Made by a program: the position numbers and the translations under genes
Notes under the pieces: generated by a model
Database searches by the model: none
What the model was told of the DNA's origin: nothing
Seen by the model: only the letters and a program-made list of their open reading frames with translations
Part shown: piece after piece, positions 17,354 through 31,697 of the stretch
Layout of the letters: each line of letters starts with the position of its first letter
How positions within the stretch are numbered: position 1 is the stretch's first letter
Origin: Chlorobiaceae bacterium
GTDB lineage: Bacteria > Bacteroidota > Chlorobiia > Chlorobiales > Chlorobiaceae
Length of the DNA: 48,244 bases
Direction of reading: 5' to 3'
Assembly: GCA_013334525.1 (NCBI GenBank)
Contig: JAAXXK010000016.1
Span: forward strand, 1-48,244

Positions 17354-19219
17354 TTATCTACCAAGCCTGATCATCAGTATTGACAGGTCGGATGGCGAGA
17401 CGCCAAGAATCCTTGAGGCCTGGCCGATTGTCGATGGCTTGTGTTTACTAAGTTTTTCCATCCCTTCACTTGACAGGGAGTTAAGTGCATTATAATTGAA
17501 ATTTTCAGGAATATGTAGCGCGTCAAGTCGGGTAATGCGCTCCGTCATCAACTGGTCACGTTTGATATATCCTTCGTATTTAATCACTATCTCCACCTGC
17601 TCTGCAATACGGTTGTCACTGCAATAATGACCTACGGCAATTTGAACCGTTGGTGATATCGCAAGCAGCTCGGCCAGACCTATTCCTGGTCTTTTGATAA
17701 TAGTGAACGCCTTGACCGGAGCCTGAAGTTCCTGAAATCCATGGCGTAACAGGAGGTCGTTAATTTCATGCGGCGGTACCTTGATCTCATGCAGGATGCT
17801 TACGCATAGATCGATGCCCTTTATAATCGCCATGGTCCGGTCGTATGATGCCGCAGACACGAGGCCGCAATCAAAACCTGGGGAGCTCAGGCGAATGTCG
17901 GCATTGTCATGTCTCAGAATCAGCCTGTGCTCTGCTGACGACGTGAACATCCGGTAGGGTTCGGTTATATCTTTTGTTACAAGGTCGTCAAGAAGAACAC
18001 CAATGTAAGCCTGATCGCGACCGAGAACAAGCGGCACTTGTGATTTGATTTTACGTACGGCATTGATACCTGCGACCAGTCCCTGGCATGCAGCCTCCTC
18101 ATAACCCGAAGTGCCGTTGATCTGCCCTGCGAAATAGAGGTTGTCGACCAGACGCGTTTCCAGTGAGGAGCGGATTTGCCAGGGATGGAAGTAGTCGTAT
18201 TCGATAGCGTAGCCCGGCCTGATCATCTTGACGTTCTCCAGCCCAGGTATCGATCGAAGTCCGGCTATCTGGACATCTTCAGGCAGTGAGGTGGAGAAGC
18301 CGTTGACATACATCTCAATGGTGTCCACACCTTCAGGTTCAAGAAAGATATGGTGACTCTCTTTATCGGGGAACCTGAATACCTTGTCTTCGACGGACGG
18401 GCAGTATCGGGGGCCAACGCCCTTGACTTTGCCGGTGAACAATGGTGATCGGTCAAAGCCGCTCCTGATGATGGCGTGGGTCACTGGAGTTGTCTTGGTC
18501 ATATAGCAACTGACCAGGTTCCTGTCCGATACACTTGTTGTCTGGAATGAAAACGGTACCGGCTCTTTGTCGCCCGGTTGCGGGGTGACGATGTCGTAAT
18601 TGACGCTTCGTGAGTCTATTCTCGGCGGCGTGCCTGTCTTGAGCCTGCCTGTCGTAAAGCCCAGCGATATTATTGATTCCGTCAGTCCTGCGACGGGAGG
18701 TTCCGCTACTGTCCGGCCGCCGGGAAAGTGGTTCATGCCGATATGGATCAGCCCATTAAGGAAGGTTCCGCTGCAGAGGACAACCGCCTTTGCTTTTATT
18801 GTCCTTCCTGAACTTATGGTTACTCCTGCCACAACACCTCCTGCCGCAGTGATCCCTGATACGGTATCCTGAAGAAGATCTATCCTCGATTCGTTTTCTA
18901 TAACCCTCCTCATGTACAGGCTGTATTGTGTCTTGTCTGCCTGGGCTCTCGGGGAGTGCATGGCAGGACCCTTGCTTCTGTTGAGCAGCCTGAACTGGAT
19001 TCCTGTGGCGTCAATTGCCTTGCCCATCTCACCGCCAAGGGCATCGATCTCCCGGGTTATCTGCCCTTTTGCCACTCCGCCGATTGCCGGATTGCAGGAC
19101 ATGCGGGCCACTGCGGTCAAATCCGATGTTATAAGAAGGCAGGTCGCTCCGCTCCTTGCCGCCGCGAGTACAGCTTCGCACCCAGCATGGCCGGCTCCGA
19201 CCACGATTACGTCATACAT
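17354..19219 (-). CDS. mnmG: tRNA uridine-34 5-carboxymethylaminomethyl modification enzyme MnmG (GidA)
   Basis: The 621-residue flavoprotein starts [20 protein letters not shown] with the FAD-binding GxGxxG. It shows the family segments [46 protein letters not shown], the FAD-site [20 protein letters not shown] and [12 protein letters not shown]. With MnmE it makes cmnm5U34 in tRNAs. Its proximity to the origin and parS is conserved in many bacteria (the gid-par region), though no parAB or rsmG follows here. parS sites lie on both sides. Confidence 0.98.
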   Translation of the reverse strand: MYDVIVVGAGHAGCEAVLAAARSGATCLLITSDLTAVARMSCNPAIGGVAKGQITREIDALGGEMGKAIDATGIQFRLLNRSKGPAMHSPRAQADKTQYSLYMRRVIENESRIDLLQDTVSGITAAGGVVAGVTISSGRTIKAKAVVLCSGTFLNGLIHIGMNHFPGGRTVAEPPVAGLTESIISLGFTTGRLKTGTPPRIDSRSVNYDIVTPQPGDKEPVPFSFQTTSVSDRNLVSCYMTKTTPVTHAIIRSGFDRSPLFTGKVKGVGPRYCPSVEDKVFRFPDKESHHIFLEPEGVDTIEMYVNGFSTSLPEDVQIAGLRSIPGLENVKMIRPGYAIEYDYFHPWQIRSSLETRLVDNLYFAGQINGTSGYEEAACQGLVAGINAVRKIKSQVPLVLGRDQAYIGVLLDDLVTKDITEPYRMFTSSAEHRLILRHDNADIRLSSPGFDCGLVSAASYDRTMAIIKGIDLCVSILHEIKVPPHEINDLLLRHGFQELQAPVKAFTIIKRPGIGLAELLAISPTVQIAVGHYCSDNRIAEQVEIVIKYEGYIKRDQLMTERITRLDALHIPENFNYNALNSLSSEGMEKLSKHKPSTIGQASRILGVSPSDLSILMIRLGR

Positions 19220-19230
19220 GGGCGATCAAT

Positions 19231-19246
19231 TGTTTCACGTGAAACA
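19231..19246. promoter_or_regulatory. parS centromere-like site
   Basis: A second perfect TGTTTCACGTGAAACA, 11 bp upstream of the mnmG start codon and 1,902 bp from the first site. ParB bound here could also influence the mnmG promoter. Confidence 0.93.
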
Positions 19247-19764
19247 TCTTTGTTCCTTGTGTTCTTTTGGGAAGTCACTTTGTTTTGTAAAGTGCGGCGC
19301 CAGAAAAATAATCAGGCATAATAGTCAAAATCGCAAACAAGTGATTTCCATCCGGCATAATTAATATTTGTTTAGTGGTGATGCCCCTGCGTTGGCTATA
19401 CATTTCACTATATTTAATATAACTATGCCAGGCAATGCGGGTTCGCCCTGATCCCTTCTTTCTGGATGAAGTTTATTCCCGAATTTAAGGAGTGCGTAAT
19501 TTTATGGTGTAGCCTTATAGATGTTAAACATCGCAGGCTTCCATTAAAGTTGCGCGGACGTCGAAATCCGCTTATGTGGTTATATTATATATGTTTAACC
19601 GCGACCGTGGTTTGTCCCTGTTACGCGTTATGGTTGATCAGGTGGTGGGGGCCATCACGTCACATCGTATTATAATTTGCCGGGAAATGGTTGTCGTGTA
19701 CCCTGACCCCCGCCCGGAATACCGTATTGTCTTTTAACTCCACGTAAACACAGGAGGAGCAGGT
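19247..19764. other. Intergenic region upstream of fccAB, including AT-rich motif site
   Basis: A 518-bp divergent gap between mnmG and fccA without a credible gene. At 19417-19426 it contains ATATAACTAT, followed by G. This is the core shared with the upstream regions of the rhodanese gene and dsrC. A related ACTATAT lies at 19407-19413. The region must hold the fccAB promoter. A GGAGGAG ribosome-binding site precedes the fccA ATG. Confidence 0.5.
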
Positions 19765-20130
19765 ATGGCATTAAAATACCAAATATTTCTGGTCGCAGGT
19801 ATCGTGTCGTCGGTGGCGCTTCATGCTTCTGTTGGAGCCGTTGCGGCTCCAAAACGATCGCCCAGGCCGGTGAAGGTCGTCGAACCAGACCCCAGGGGGC
19901 AAAACCTGGCTCTTTCATGTGCCGGCTGCCACAATACCGATGGAAAAAGTGTCGGGATAATTCCTGCCATTTATGGAAAAACCGCTGAATATATCGAGTC
20001 CGCAATGAAGGATTTCAGGTCAGGTAATCGACCATCAACGGTAATGGGGCGTCATGCGAAAGGTTATTCCGATGAGGAGATCCATCTGATCGCCCGGTAT
20101 TTCGGAGAACTCCAGGGAAATAACAAATAA
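19765..20130 (+). CDS. fccA: Flavocytochrome c sulfide dehydrogenase, cytochrome subunit
   Basis: A 121-residue exported class I c-type cytochrome. A signal peptide spans residues 1 to about 27 (cleavage near GAVAA), the heme motif CAGCH is at residues 52-56, and the likely axial Met is Met94 (VMGRHAKG). It accepts electrons from the flavoprotein subunit during sulfide oxidation in the periplasm and passes them to other cytochromes and the photosynthetic chain. The neighbouring fccB, 14 bp downstream, makes the identification firm. The single heme is typical for green sulfur bacteria, whereas the Allochromatium subunit is diheme. Confidence 0.93.
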   Translation: MALKYQIFLVAGIVSSVALHASVGAVAAPKRSPRPVKVVEPDPRGQNLALSCAGCHNTDGKSVGIIPAIYGKTAEYIESAMKDFRSGNRPSTVMGRHAKGYSDEEIHLIARYFGELQGNNK

Positions 20131-20144
20131 TCGGGAGGAGGATC

Positions 20145-21431
20145 ATGAACATAACTCGAAGGGACTTCAACAAACTCCTGGTTTCCGGAATAGCCGGCTC
20201 CACCCTGGGAATGTTCGGGGGTACACGATCGGCATTTGCGGCCCAGAAACGTGTGGTCGTCATCGGTGGCGGTTTCGGGGGCGCGTCTGCGGCAAAATAT
20301 CTTAAAAAGCTCGACCCGTCGCTGTCCGTGACGCTGGTTGAGCCGAAGGCGGCCTACATTACCTGTCCGTTCAGCAACTGGGTGCTTGCCGGCCTTAAAA
20401 CCATGGGAGAGATCACCCAGACCTATGCGGTTCTTGCTGCCCGACATGGCGTGGAGGTCATTGCCGAAACAGCCGTTTCGATAGATGCGGCAAAGTTGAC
20501 CGTGACGCTCAGCAGCGGCAAGGTGCTTGAGTACGATCGCCTGGTCGTTTCTCCCGGAATCGATTTCAGGTGGGATACGATTCCCGGCTATAGCCAGAAG
20601 GTTGCGGAAACGAAGATGCCTCATGCATATCAGGCCGGTCCGCAGACAGAATTGCTCACCGCTCAGCTGCGCGCCATGAAAAACGGTGAAACCGTGCTTA
20701 TATGTCCTCCGGCAATGCCGTTCAGGTGCCCTCCGGGCCCTTATGAGCGAGCCAGCCTTATCGCCTGTTACCTGAAGGAGCAGAAGCCGAAATCGAAAAT
20801 CGTGATATTGGACCCGAAGGATAAATTCTCCAAGCAGGCGCTGTTCAGGAAAGGGTGGGAGCGTCTTTACCCTGGGATGATCGAGTGGCGGGGAGCCGCT
20901 GCGGGTGGAAAAGTCCAGGGTGTCGATGCCGAAGCCATGACCGTAACGACAGAGCTTGATGTGGTGAAGGGTGCCGTTATCAACATCATACCTCCACAGA
21001 AGGCCGGCAAGATCGCTGTCGATGCAGGCTTGATCGATACGAGCGGGTGGTGCCCGATCAATCCTGTATCGTTTGAATCGACGCTGCATCCCGGGATTCA
21101 TGTTATTGGCGATGCCTGCGTTGCCGGCCCCATGCCCAAGTCCGGTTTCGCTGCCAGCAGCCAGGGGAAGGTGACTGCTGCGGCTATCGTAAGGCTGCTT
21201 CGGGGCCAGGTGCCGGCTCCTCCCTCGCTGGTAAACACCTGTTACAGTCTCATTGGCCCGGCTTATGGGGTTTCTGTGGCCGGCGTCTACAAGCTTTCTC
21301 CGGAGGGGATCGTCGAAATTCCGGGTTCCGGGGGGCTGACTCCGATTGACGCAAGTGACGACCAGCTGAACCAGGAGGCAATGTTCGCCCGGGGCTGGTA
21401 CAACAATATCGTCAATGATATATGGGGATAG
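20145..21431 (+). CDS. fccB: Flavocytochrome c sulfide dehydrogenase, flavoprotein subunit
   Basis: The 428-residue protein has a twin-arginine signal ([12 protein letters not shown]) ending near SAFAA and an FAD-binding [15 protein letters not shown] (about 36-50). Family cysteines are in ITCPFSNW (Cys74) and in [13 protein letters not shown], which is typical of the FccB/SQR superfamily. It oxidises sulfide to sulfur or polysulfide with a redox disulfide and FAD and transfers electrons to FccA. The Tat signal means it is exported folded with FAD, perhaps carrying FccA along or meeting it outside. A strong terminator follows directly. Confidence 0.95.
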   Translation: MNITRRDFNKLLVSGIAGSTLGMFGGTRSAFAAQKRVVVIGGGFGGASAAKYLKKLDPSLSVTLVEPKAAYITCPFSNWVLAGLKTMGEITQTYAVLAARHGVEVIAETAVSIDAAKLTVTLSSGKVLEYDRLVVSPGIDFRWDTIPGYSQKVAETKMPHAYQAGPQTELLTAQLRAMKNGETVLICPPAMPFRCPPGPYERASLIACYLKEQKPKSKIVILDPKDKFSKQALFRKGWERLYPGMIEWRGAAAGGKVQGVDAEAMTVTTELDVVKGAVINIIPPQKAGKIAVDAGLIDTSGWCPINPVSFESTLHPGIHVIGDACVAGPMPKSGFAASSQGKVTAAAIVRLLRGQVPAPPSLVNTCYSLIGPAYGVSVAGVYKLSPEGIVEIPGSGGLTPIDASDDQLNQEAMFARGWYNNIVNDIWG

Positions 21432-21436
21432 CCCAG

Positions 21437-21490
21437 CGATAAGTCAACAAAATACCCGGGCGGCAATCCGGGTTTTTTGTTGACTTATCG
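21437..21490. terminator. Long hairpin terminator after fccAB
   Basis: CGATAAGTCAACAAAA (21437-21452) pairs perfectly with 21475-21490. After one mismatch, ACCCGG (21454-21459) pairs with CCGGGT (21468-21473), and a run of T follows the inner GC stem. The inner GC hairpin with its T-tract is a rho-independent terminator for fccAB; the outer arm makes the stem about 22 bp. Confidence 0.88.
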
Positions 21491-21592
21491 ATGATGGCGG
21501 ATGCCTTGGGGGTAATGCGTGTTTGATTGTTAATCAAGGGCCTGTTTCATATATTGGCTAAACTTTATCAATCGTGCGTAACGGCTTTTTTC

Positions 21593-23422
21593 ATGAAAAA
21601 CAACAGTTTTAAACTCATTCTGATCGCCGTGGCTGCGCTGGTTTCGGTATGGTCCATATGGCCGACGTACCGTGATTATGCGTTCACCAAAAAACTCGGA
21701 AGCTTCCATTCCAGTGAAGACAGCCTGAAATATGCACTGGATCACCGTTCAGAAATAGAGCACGCAAAAGAGAAAAGCCTCAAGCTTGGCCTCGATCTCA
21801 AAGGCGGTATGCATCTGGTGATGGAGGTTGACCTGTTCGACCTGATCGAACAGAAAGCATGGAACAAGGATGCAAATTTCCATCGCATCATGGCCAGTGT
21901 CAGGAATTCTGCCGGCAGCTCCAACGACAATGTCGTCGACCTTCTTGCCGCAGGGTTCAAGAAGGAGAACATCCGTCTCAGCCGTTATTTCTATGACATC
22001 AGAAACACCGATCAGGAGATCGTCGACAAGCTGAACAAGGAGTCGCAGGACGCACTTGTCAGGGCCAAGGAGATCATCAGGAACCGTATCGACCAGTATG
22101 GCGTTGCTGAACCGGTTATTCAGACCCAGGGCTCACGGCGCCTCATCATCGAGCTTTCCGGCGTAACCGACGAGGTTCGTGTTCGCAGGCTGTTGAAAGG
22201 AACCGCGAAGCTTGAGTTCCGGCTTGTAAAGGAGCCTGAAATGTTGCTGAGGGCCATTGAGCGCATCAACTCGGCACAGGTCCAGCCCACTGCCCAGGCC
22301 GCCCAAGCCGATTCAGCGGCGGTTGCTGCACCTGTTGCCGGTAATACTGCACCATCAGCCAAAGCGGCTGCTCCCCGGAAGCTTTCCGATGTGATCGGCG
22401 TGATGCAGAATGGCCTTGTGTTTACCCCCGATTACGCCCGTGACTATGTGGCCTCAAGGCTCGGCAGTGAAGAGTTGCGTGCCCTGCTGCCGCAGGATAC
22501 CGAACTGCTTCTGGCCGCCAAACCCCTTCAGACCGAGAAAGGGGAAAAATATTATCCGATCTATCTGGTCCAGAAGACCCCTGAACTGACTGGCGGGGTC
22601 ATTACCGAAGCGAAGGCTACTTTCGGGGCCGACAACGCGCAGCCGGAAGTGCTTATGTCTATGAACGAGGAGGGGACATCCAAATGGGCGCGTATCACCG
22701 GAGCCAATATCGGCAAGCAGATCGCCATCGTTCTTGATGGTTCGGTCTACAGCGCGCCGGTCGTCCAGTCCAGGATCCCGAGCGGCAATTCGGTTATCAA
22801 TGGCATTTCTGGCCTCGATGAGGCAAAGGATCTTGAAATTATCCTCAAGGCCGGCGCTTTGCCTGCACCGGTAAGGATTCTCGAAGAGCGCACCGTTGGG
22901 CCATCGCTCGGTTCCGATTATATCCGCGCAGGACTTTTTTCGATGCTGTGGGGATTTGCTGCCGTCGCCGTGTTTATGATCGTTTATTACCACAAGGCGG
23001 GTATCGCTGCCGATCTGGCGCTCGTTCTCAATATCCTGATCGTCGTCTCGGTGCTGGCAGGGTTCAGCGCGTCGCTTACCCTTCCCGGCATTGCAGGTAT
23101 CGTTCTGACAATGGGCATGGCCGTCGATGCAAACGTGCTGATCTATGAGCGAATCCGTGAGGAACTCGATGAGGGCAAGAACCTTCGGATGGCCGTCGAC
23201 GCCGGTTATAACCGGGCATTCTCCTCGATTCTCGACTCGCATGTTACGACCCTTTCGGCAGCGTTTCTACTTTATGTTTACGGCATCGGTCCGATTCAGG
23301 GATTTGCCGTGACGCTGATGATTGGAACGGGAGCGAGTTTGTTTACGGCCGTCGTCGTTACCAGGGTGATTTTCGACCTGATGCTTGGCGGCAAGTTCAT
23401 GACTGATAAAAGTTTCGGTTAA
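21593..23422 (+). CDS. secD: Protein translocase subunit SecD
   Basis: The 609-residue protein has an N-terminal membrane helix, the SecD motif [15 protein letters not shown], a large periplasmic domain and the C-terminal six-helix RND-type region. The region includes [18 protein letters not shown] and [16 protein letters not shown]. Between the periplasmic parts lies an Ala/Gln-rich linker (about residues 225-260). SecDF uses the proton gradient to pull proteins across after SecA. The ATG at 21593 is chosen because the preceding in-frame residues show no SecD similarity. secF follows after 21 bp. Confidence 0.97.
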   Translation: MKNNSFKLILIAVAALVSVWSIWPTYRDYAFTKKLGSFHSSEDSLKYALDHRSEIEHAKEKSLKLGLDLKGGMHLVMEVDLFDLIEQKAWNKDANFHRIMASVRNSAGSSNDNVVDLLAAGFKKENIRLSRYFYDIRNTDQEIVDKLNKESQDALVRAKEIIRNRIDQYGVAEPVIQTQGSRRLIIELSGVTDEVRVRRLLKGTAKLEFRLVKEPEMLLRAIERINSAQVQPTAQAAQADSAAVAAPVAGNTAPSAKAAAPRKLSDVIGVMQNGLVFTPDYARDYVASRLGSEELRALLPQDTELLLAAKPLQTEKGEKYYPIYLVQKTPELTGGVITEAKATFGADNAQPEVLMSMNEEGTSKWARITGANIGKQIAIVLDGSVYSAPVVQSRIPSGNSVINGISGLDEAKDLEIILKAGALPAPVRILEERTVGPSLGSDYIRAGLFSMLWGFAAVAVFMIVYYHKAGIAADLALVLNILIVVSVLAGFSASLTLPGIAGIVLTMGMAVDANVLIYERIREELDEGKNLRMAVDAGYNRAFSSILDSHVTTLSAAFLLYVYGIGPIQGFAVTLMIGTGASLFTAVVVTRVIFDLMLGGKFMTDKSFG

Positions 23423-23443
23423 ATATTCAATTCATCAGCAGGT

Positions 23444-24373
23444 ATGCGGGTTTTTAAAAAGACAAACTTCAACTTCATCAAGCATCGCGGGATTGCCTAT
23501 ATCATTTCCTGCCTGCTTCTTGTTTCAGGTATCGTTTCCCTTGTTACACGGGGCCTGAATTACGGGATCGATTTCAAGGGCGGTTCCGAGGTGGTGATCA
23601 GGTTCGACAAGCCTGTCGATGTCGGCGCGGTCAGGGCCATTCTCGGCAGTGCGGGAGTCAACGGTTCGGTCAAGCAGTACGGTATGGATCGTGCTGTTCT
23701 TCTCCGTACCGATTTTCATGGCGAAACGACCAACCTGAAAGCCCTGATCTCCAATTCCCTCGCTACGCGTATTGCGGGCAACCCCGCGCAGATCCTCAGT
23801 ATCCAGGCGGTTGGCCCCAGCATTGCCGCCGACATGAAACTCTCCGCCATCAAGGCGCTTGCGGCTGCGCTGATCGGCATCCTGCTCTACGTCAGCGTAA
23901 GGTTCGAGTTCAAGTTCGCGGCGGCCGGCGTTGTTGCTATTTTTCATGACGTGCTGACCGTTCTCGGCCTGTTCAGCCTTTTGGGCGGGATTTTCGATTT
24001 CATGCCGCTGGAGGTGGACCAGAGCATCATTGCCGCTTTCCTTACCATCGCCGGTTACTCCATTACCGATACCGTTGTCGTCTATGACAGGATCAGGGAA
24101 CGTCTCCGTGGACAGAAGCCTTCCGACTATGAGCGGATCTTCAATGAGAGCATGAACCAGACCCTCTCCCGAACCATCATAACCTCAGGCACCGTCATGA
24201 TTTCGGTGTTGATCCTGTTCATTTTTGCCGGGCCTGCGATCCGCGGGTTTGCCTTTGCCATGTGCGCAGGTATTCTTATCGGAACCTATTCGTCGATATT
24301 CGTCGCAGCGCCGCTAGTATTCGACTGGCAGAAAAGATCGAACAGCCCCATCAAGCTCAGAGGCGGCTCATAA
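23444..24373 (+). CDS. secF: Protein translocase subunit SecF
   Basis: This 309-residue membrane protein has the SecF segments NYGIDFKGGSEVVIRF, AIFHDVLTVLGLFSLLG, AAFLTIAGYSITDTVVVYDRIRE and the terminal helices. It forms the SecDF complex with the upstream gene and is in the same operon (21-bp gap). A hairpin at 24389-24424 follows. Confidence 0.97.
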   Translation: MRVFKKTNFNFIKHRGIAYIISCLLLVSGIVSLVTRGLNYGIDFKGGSEVVIRFDKPVDVGAVRAILGSAGVNGSVKQYGMDRAVLLRTDFHGETTNLKALISNSLATRIAGNPAQILSIQAVGPSIAADMKLSAIKALAAALIGILLYVSVRFEFKFAAAGVVAIFHDVLTVLGLFSLLGGIFDFMPLEVDQSIIAAFLTIAGYSITDTVVVYDRIRERLRGQKPSDYERIFNESMNQTLSRTIITSGTVMISVLILFIFAGPAIRGFAFAMCAGILIGTYSSIFVAAPLVFDWQKRSNSPIKLRGGS

Positions 24374-24388
24374 CTGCATTCACATGAT

Positions 24389-24424
24389 GACACAAGCCCG
24401 CGTTTTGTTGAGCAGGCTTGTGTC
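24389..24424. terminator. Hairpin after secDF
   Basis: GACACAAGCC (24389-24398) and GGCTTGTGTC (24415-24424) pair perfectly around a 16-nt loop, 15 bp after the secF stop. There is no T-run, so it is a putative terminator or mRNA-stabilising structure. Confidence 0.55.
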
Positions 24425-24628
24425 GTCTGCGATGATTGGAGGCAGCAGTCGGGCTCCATCATCTCGCCTCTTGTCCGTAACCGAGATTCTCTGTATGTTG
24501 TGCTTTGAATGGCTCGATTTGACGTCCTGGCCAGGAAGACTGGCTCATGACGCAACCTGTGGCGAAATCGCTCGACGAGCCTGAATGCTCATGCAGGGGC
24601 TACACCCCTAAAGCAAACCCCGGATGTT
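24425..24628. other. secF-surA intergenic region
   Basis: Non-coding as far as I can see. It contains an imperfect hairpin around 24429-24463 (GATGATTGGAG against CTCCATCATC) and a small hairpin at 24595-24609 (AGGGG-CTACA-CCCCT), 19 bp upstream of the surA-like start. The small hairpin could affect translation of that gene. No known riboswitch was recognised. Confidence 0.35.
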
Positions 24629-27949
<3,321 letters not shown>

Positions 27950-27953
27950 CTAT

Positions 27954-28343
27954 TTAGCAGCCCTCTCCGGTCATGAACGCACCCTTGAAATGCTCAAGAT
28001 CGTAGTCGAGTATGGAGCTCTCGTCCATGTGTTTTGCGAGTATGGTGACGACATCGAACCGGCAGTCTATCCAGGGGTTTTTCTGCCCGGCAAGGTAGCC
28101 TGAGGCAGCCCGTGCGATCTCCTGCTGCTTTCGGAGCGTAACCGCCTCGGCGGGGTGTCCCTTGTCGAGCGATGCCCTTGTTTTTACCTCGATGAAGCAG
28201 AGCACCTTTCCGTCATGGGCGATGATGTCGATTTCGTTTCTGTGAAAGCGGAAATTGCGGGCGACTATCCGGTATCCCTTGCCCGCAAGGTGCCTTGCAG
28301 CAAGCTTTTCACCTTCGGTTCCAAGCCAGTGGGGGGCATGCAT
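27954..28343 (-). CDS. YraN/UPF0102 family endonuclease-like protein
   Basis: A 129-residue protein with the UPF0102 pattern: GTEGEKLAARHLAGKGYRIVARNFR, then EIDIIAHDGKVLCFIEVKTR (the nuclease-fold D...ExK core). Members are restriction-endonuclease-like in fold, but their cellular role is poorly defined. The gene lies 12 bp after rnhB in the same direction, a common pairing, and ahead of gyrB. Confidence 0.9.
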   Translation of the reverse strand: MHAPHWLGTEGEKLAARHLAGKGYRIVARNFRFHRNEIDIIAHDGKVLCFIEVKTRASLDKGHPAEAVTLRKQQEIARAASGYLAGQKNPWIDCRFDVVTILAKHMDESSILDYDLEHFKGAFMTGEGC

Positions 28344-28355
28344 GGTCAGAGGGGG

Positions 28356-28973
28356 TTATTTTTCCCCCAATTTACGTAACTTGAAACTTTTCCGGTGGAT
28401 TGCGCAACGTCCGAGCGCGGAGATGGCTTCGACGTGTGCTGCTGTCGGATAGCCGAAATGCAGATCGAATCCATACCCCGGGTATTGCTTCGCATAAGCT
28501 GTCATCAGTTCGTCCCGGCAGGTTTTTGCCAGCACTGACGCGGCTGCGATGGAAAACACCTTCGAGTCTCCTTTCACTATGGTCCGGAACGGTATCGGAC
28601 GGCATGGGGTGAACCGGTTTCCGTCCACGAGCAGCAATTCCGGCATCGAACCGAGCGATTCTGCAGCCTGGTTCATGGCGAGCATGGTCGCCTGCAGGAT
28701 GTTGACCTGGTCGATCGTTTCGGCATCGACGATACCGACGGCCCACTCCCGTGCAGCTTCGTGTATGGCCGGAACCAGCTCCCGGCGGAGCTCCGGCGAA
28801 AGGGCTTTCGAGTCGTCGATGCGCAGGAGGATTCCCTCCGGTCTGAAATTGCGGGGGAAAACCACAGCCGCCGCGACCACAGGGCCCGCCAGCGGTCCCC
28901 TGCCGGCCTCGTCGATGCCGCATACGCGCGTCAGCTCCTGCCAGAGAGGAATTTCGTAAGCCGTTGTAAGCAT
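28356..28973 (-). CDS. rnhB: Ribonuclease HII
   Basis: The 205-residue enzyme has [21 protein letters not shown] (catalytic D21 and E22), [17 protein letters not shown], the metal-site ELLLVDGN and the [21 protein letters not shown] segment typical of RNase HII. It nicks RNA-DNA hybrids at embedded ribonucleotides. It is the first gene of the leftward rnhB-yraN-gyrB run and is divergent from the RNase E/G gene. Confidence 0.96.
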   Translation of the reverse strand: MLTTAYEIPLWQELTRVCGIDEAGRGPLAGPVVAAAVVFPRNFRPEGILLRIDDSKALSPELRRELVPAIHEAAREWAVGIVDAETIDQVNILQATMLAMNQAAESLGSMPELLLVDGNRFTPCRPIPFRTIVKGDSKVFSIAAASVLAKTCRDELMTAYAKQYPGYGFDLHFGYPTAAHVEAISALGRCAIHRKSFKLRKLGEK

Positions 28974-29114
28974 GTCGCGCAGTGGTTTAAGGGGTTGCGG
29001 AAAGACAAGGTGCTAAAATTCGGAAAATCGACAAAAATGTTCGATGAATCACGCACCGGACAAAGTCCGGAAGTGTTATATTTTTTCAGGAATAACCATT
29101 AATAGAGGCAGGTA

Positions 29115-30809
29115 ATGAAGAAGAATGTGAAGAAGCAGCTCCTGATGAACAAGACCGGAGACGAGATCCAGGTCGCGCTTGTCGAAGAGGGACGCCTTGC
29201 GGAGTTGATCATAGAACGCCCTGAAAGCATGAGAAGCATCGGGGACATTTATCTCGGAAGGGTACATAAGGTAGTGGAAGGGCTCAAGGCGGCATTTGTC
29301 GATATCGGGCAGAAATCGGACGGGTTCCTCCATTTTTCCGATGTGGGCACGACCAGCGAGGATTACCGGGCGCTGATCGAGGATGACGACGATGACGATG
29401 CCGTCCTGGATGAGGGCGAGATCGACGAAGATGAGGGCGATGAGGGGGACTCCGAAGAGTCTGCTCCGGCCATATCGCGGGATGCCGCCAGGCCGACGGG
29501 ACCCGGAAAAGGCGAGCCGAGACCGACCTCTTCAAAGGAGGCCGAAGCACGTCGCCAGTCCTATACCCAGATGATCGCCAGCAAGCTGAAGCCGAACGAC
29601 TCCATCCTTGTGCAGGTCATCAAGGAGCCGATCGGCACCAAGGGCTCCCGACTGACCTCCGATATCACCATTGCCGGTCGCTTCATGGTGCTGCTCCCGT
29701 TCGGTGGTGGCCAGATCGCCGTTTCGCGAAGGGTCGTGGTGCGCAAGGAGCGTTCACGCCTGAAGAAGCTTGTGCGTTCGATGCTTCCCGAAGGGTTCGG
29801 AGCCATCATCAGGACGGTTGCCGAGCATCAGGAGGAGACGCTTCTCCAGCAGGATCTCGAAAAACTGCTTTCCAAGTGGAAGCAGATCGAGGAGAAGCTC
29901 CAGAATGCTGCTCCCCCGCAGCTGATTTTCAAGGAGGATACCATTATTTCGAGCGTCCTGCGGGACTCCCTGACCACAGATGTCACCGAAATCGTGGCCA
30001 ACTCGAACTCGATCTACAACGAAACGCTCACCTACATCCAGTGGGCCGCCCCGGACATGGTCAAGAACGTGTCGCTTCACCAGGGCAAGCTTCCCCTGTT
30101 CGAGGGTTACGGGATCGCAAAGGATGTGGAATCGATCTTTTCGAGGAAGGTCTGGCTCAAGTCGGGCGGCTATATCATCATCGAACACACCGAGGCGATG
30201 GTGGTGGTCGACGTGAACAGCGGCCGCTATGCAGCCAAGCGTGAGCAGGAGGAGAACTCCCTGAAAACCAACCTCGAAGCGGCCAAAGAGGTGGTGCGCC
30301 AGCTTCGCCTCAGGGATATCGGCGGCATTATTGTGGTTGATTTCATCGACATGATCGATCCGAAAAACTCGAAGAAGGTCTACGACTCAATGAAGGCCGA
30401 GTTGCGCAACGACCGCGCGAAATCGAACATCCTTCCGCTCTCCGATTTCGGCATCATGCAGATCACGCGCGAAAGGATCCGGCCGAGCCTCATGCAGCGC
30501 ATGGGCGACCAGTGCCCGGCGTGTGGCGGCTCCGGTGTCGTGCAGGCCCGATTCACCACGATCAACCAGATCGAGCGCTGGCTCAGGAAGTACGCACTGC
30601 GCCAGAAGGTCAAGTTCCAGCAACTCGATCTCCATGTGAGCCCGACGGTGCTTGAGCCCATGCGCAACAGCGACATGAAGACCGAGCTGAAGTGGTTCCT
30701 GCAGCACATGATCTTCGTCAGGATCAAGGCTGACGAGAGTCTTCGCAGCGACGACTTCCGTTTCTACAACAGGAAAACCAGCAGCGACATCACCGCCGAA
30801 TTCAACTGA
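29115..30809 (+). CDS. RNase E/G family endoribonuclease
   Basis: The 564-residue protein begins with an S1-like domain ([25 protein letters not shown] in degenerate form) and has the RNase E/G catalytic Asp in VVVDVNSG (about 366) and VVDFIDM (about 409). It also has the zinc-link CPAC (Cys467, Cys470). It would process rRNA and mRNA 5' ends. Length is close to RNase G, without the RNase E scaffold tail. A low-complexity acidic stretch (about residues 86-110, rich in D and E) plus a Pro/Ser/Lys linker to about 148 interrupts the S1 domain. The start is supported by AGGCAGGT upstream. Confidence 0.93.
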   Translation: MKKNVKKQLLMNKTGDEIQVALVEEGRLAELIIERPESMRSIGDIYLGRVHKVVEGLKAAFVDIGQKSDGFLHFSDVGTTSEDYRALIEDDDDDDAVLDEGEIDEDEGDEGDSEESAPAISRDAARPTGPGKGEPRPTSSKEAEARRQSYTQMIASKLKPNDSILVQVIKEPIGTKGSRLTSDITIAGRFMVLLPFGGGQIAVSRRVVVRKERSRLKKLVRSMLPEGFGAIIRTVAEHQEETLLQQDLEKLLSKWKQIEEKLQNAAPPQLIFKEDTIISSVLRDSLTTDVTEIVANSNSIYNETLTYIQWAAPDMVKNVSLHQGKLPLFEGYGIAKDVESIFSRKVWLKSGGYIIIEHTEAMVVVDVNSGRYAAKREQEENSLKTNLEAAKEVVRQLRLRDIGGIIVVDFIDMIDPKNSKKVYDSMKAELRNDRAKSNILPLSDFGIMQITRERIRPSLMQRMGDQCPACGGSGVVQARFTTINQIERWLRKYALRQKVKFQQLDLHVSPTVLEPMRNSDMKTELKWFLQHMIFVRIKADESLRSDDFRFYNRKTSSDITAEFN

Positions 30810-30828
30810 AAAACAGCAACGCAGTAAT

Positions 30829-31689
30829 ATGGAACAGTACCAGCAGGTCAAGGATCAGATTTTAGCATATTCGTCATATACGGCCGATCAGCTCAAGGCG
30901 GAGCCGGAAGTCCGCAAGGTTTTCGGCCGCTTCAAGGAGTTGCTCAACCAGGGGCGCATCCGTGCCGCGGAACCTTCAGGCGACGGATGGACGGTCAACC
31001 TCTGGGTCAAACAGGGCATCCTCGTCGGTATGCGGCTCGGCGTGCTGCTCGAGAGCCATGTGGAGCTGGAAGGGACCGGCAGTTTCTCCTTCATCGACAA
31101 GGACACCTACCCGCTCAGGCAGTTCACCGTTGAGAATAACGTCAGGATCGTGCCCGGCGGTTCGTCGGTGCGCGATGGAGCATACCTTGCTCCGACGGTG
31201 GTCATGATGCCCCCCGCTTACGTCAATGTCGGGGCCTGGGTGGATGAAGGCACCATGATCGACTCCCATGCGCTCGTCGGAAGCTGCGCACAGGTCGGCA
31301 AAAAGGTGCATCTTTCGGCGGCAGTTCAGGTCGGCGGTGTGCTCGAACCGATCGGCGCCATGCCGGTCATCATCGAGGACGAGGTCATGGTCGGCGGCAA
31401 CTGCGGCATCTATGAAGGCACCATCGTCAGGAAACGGGCTGTTATCGGCACGGGGGTCATCCTGAACGGCTCCACCCCGGTCTACGACCTGGTGAACGGT
31501 ACGATTCTCAGGAAAACAGCCCAATCTCCGCTTGTCATTCCCGAAGGGGCGGTCGTCGTAGCCGGTTCGCGCCAGGTTAAAGGTGATTTCGCCACGGAGC
31601 ACGGGCTTTCGATCTACACGCCGATCATCGTCAAGTATCGCGATGAACGTACCGACAGCGCAACGGCGCTTGAAAGTGCGCTCAGGTGA
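30829..31689 (+). CDS. dapD: 2,3,4,5-tetrahydropyridine-2,6-dicarboxylate N-succinyltransferase
   Basis: The 286-residue protein has a helical N-terminus and a left-handed beta-helix of hexapeptide repeats ([28 protein letters not shown]). DapD-specific segments follow: [24 protein letters not shown] and [15 protein letters not shown]. It succinylates tetrahydrodipicolinate in the succinylase branch of lysine/diaminopimelate synthesis. It lies 19 bp after the RNase gene and 8 bp before the likely start of ctpA. Confidence 0.95.
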   Translation: MEQYQQVKDQILAYSSYTADQLKAEPEVRKVFGRFKELLNQGRIRAAEPSGDGWTVNLWVKQGILVGMRLGVLLESHVELEGTGSFSFIDKDTYPLRQFTVENNVRIVPGGSSVRDGAYLAPTVVMMPPAYVNVGAWVDEGTMIDSHALVGSCAQVGKKVHLSAAVQVGGVLEPIGAMPVIIEDEVMVGGNCGIYEGTIVRKRAVIGTGVILNGSTPVYDLVNGTILRKTAQSPLVIPEGAVVVAGSRQVKGDFATEHGLSIYTPIIVKYRDERTDSATALESALR

Positions 31690-31697
31690 ATCGAGCC

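Noticed and set aside
17290..17364. Longer N-terminus for the family B polymerase
   Set aside because: It would translate the parS site and overlap the mnmG stop; ATG 17289 precedes the conserved polymerase N-terminus.
24374..24628. tRNA, small RNA or riboswitch in the secF-surA gap
   Set aside because: Hairpins are present, but no cloverleaf, CCA end or known riboswitch core was recognised.
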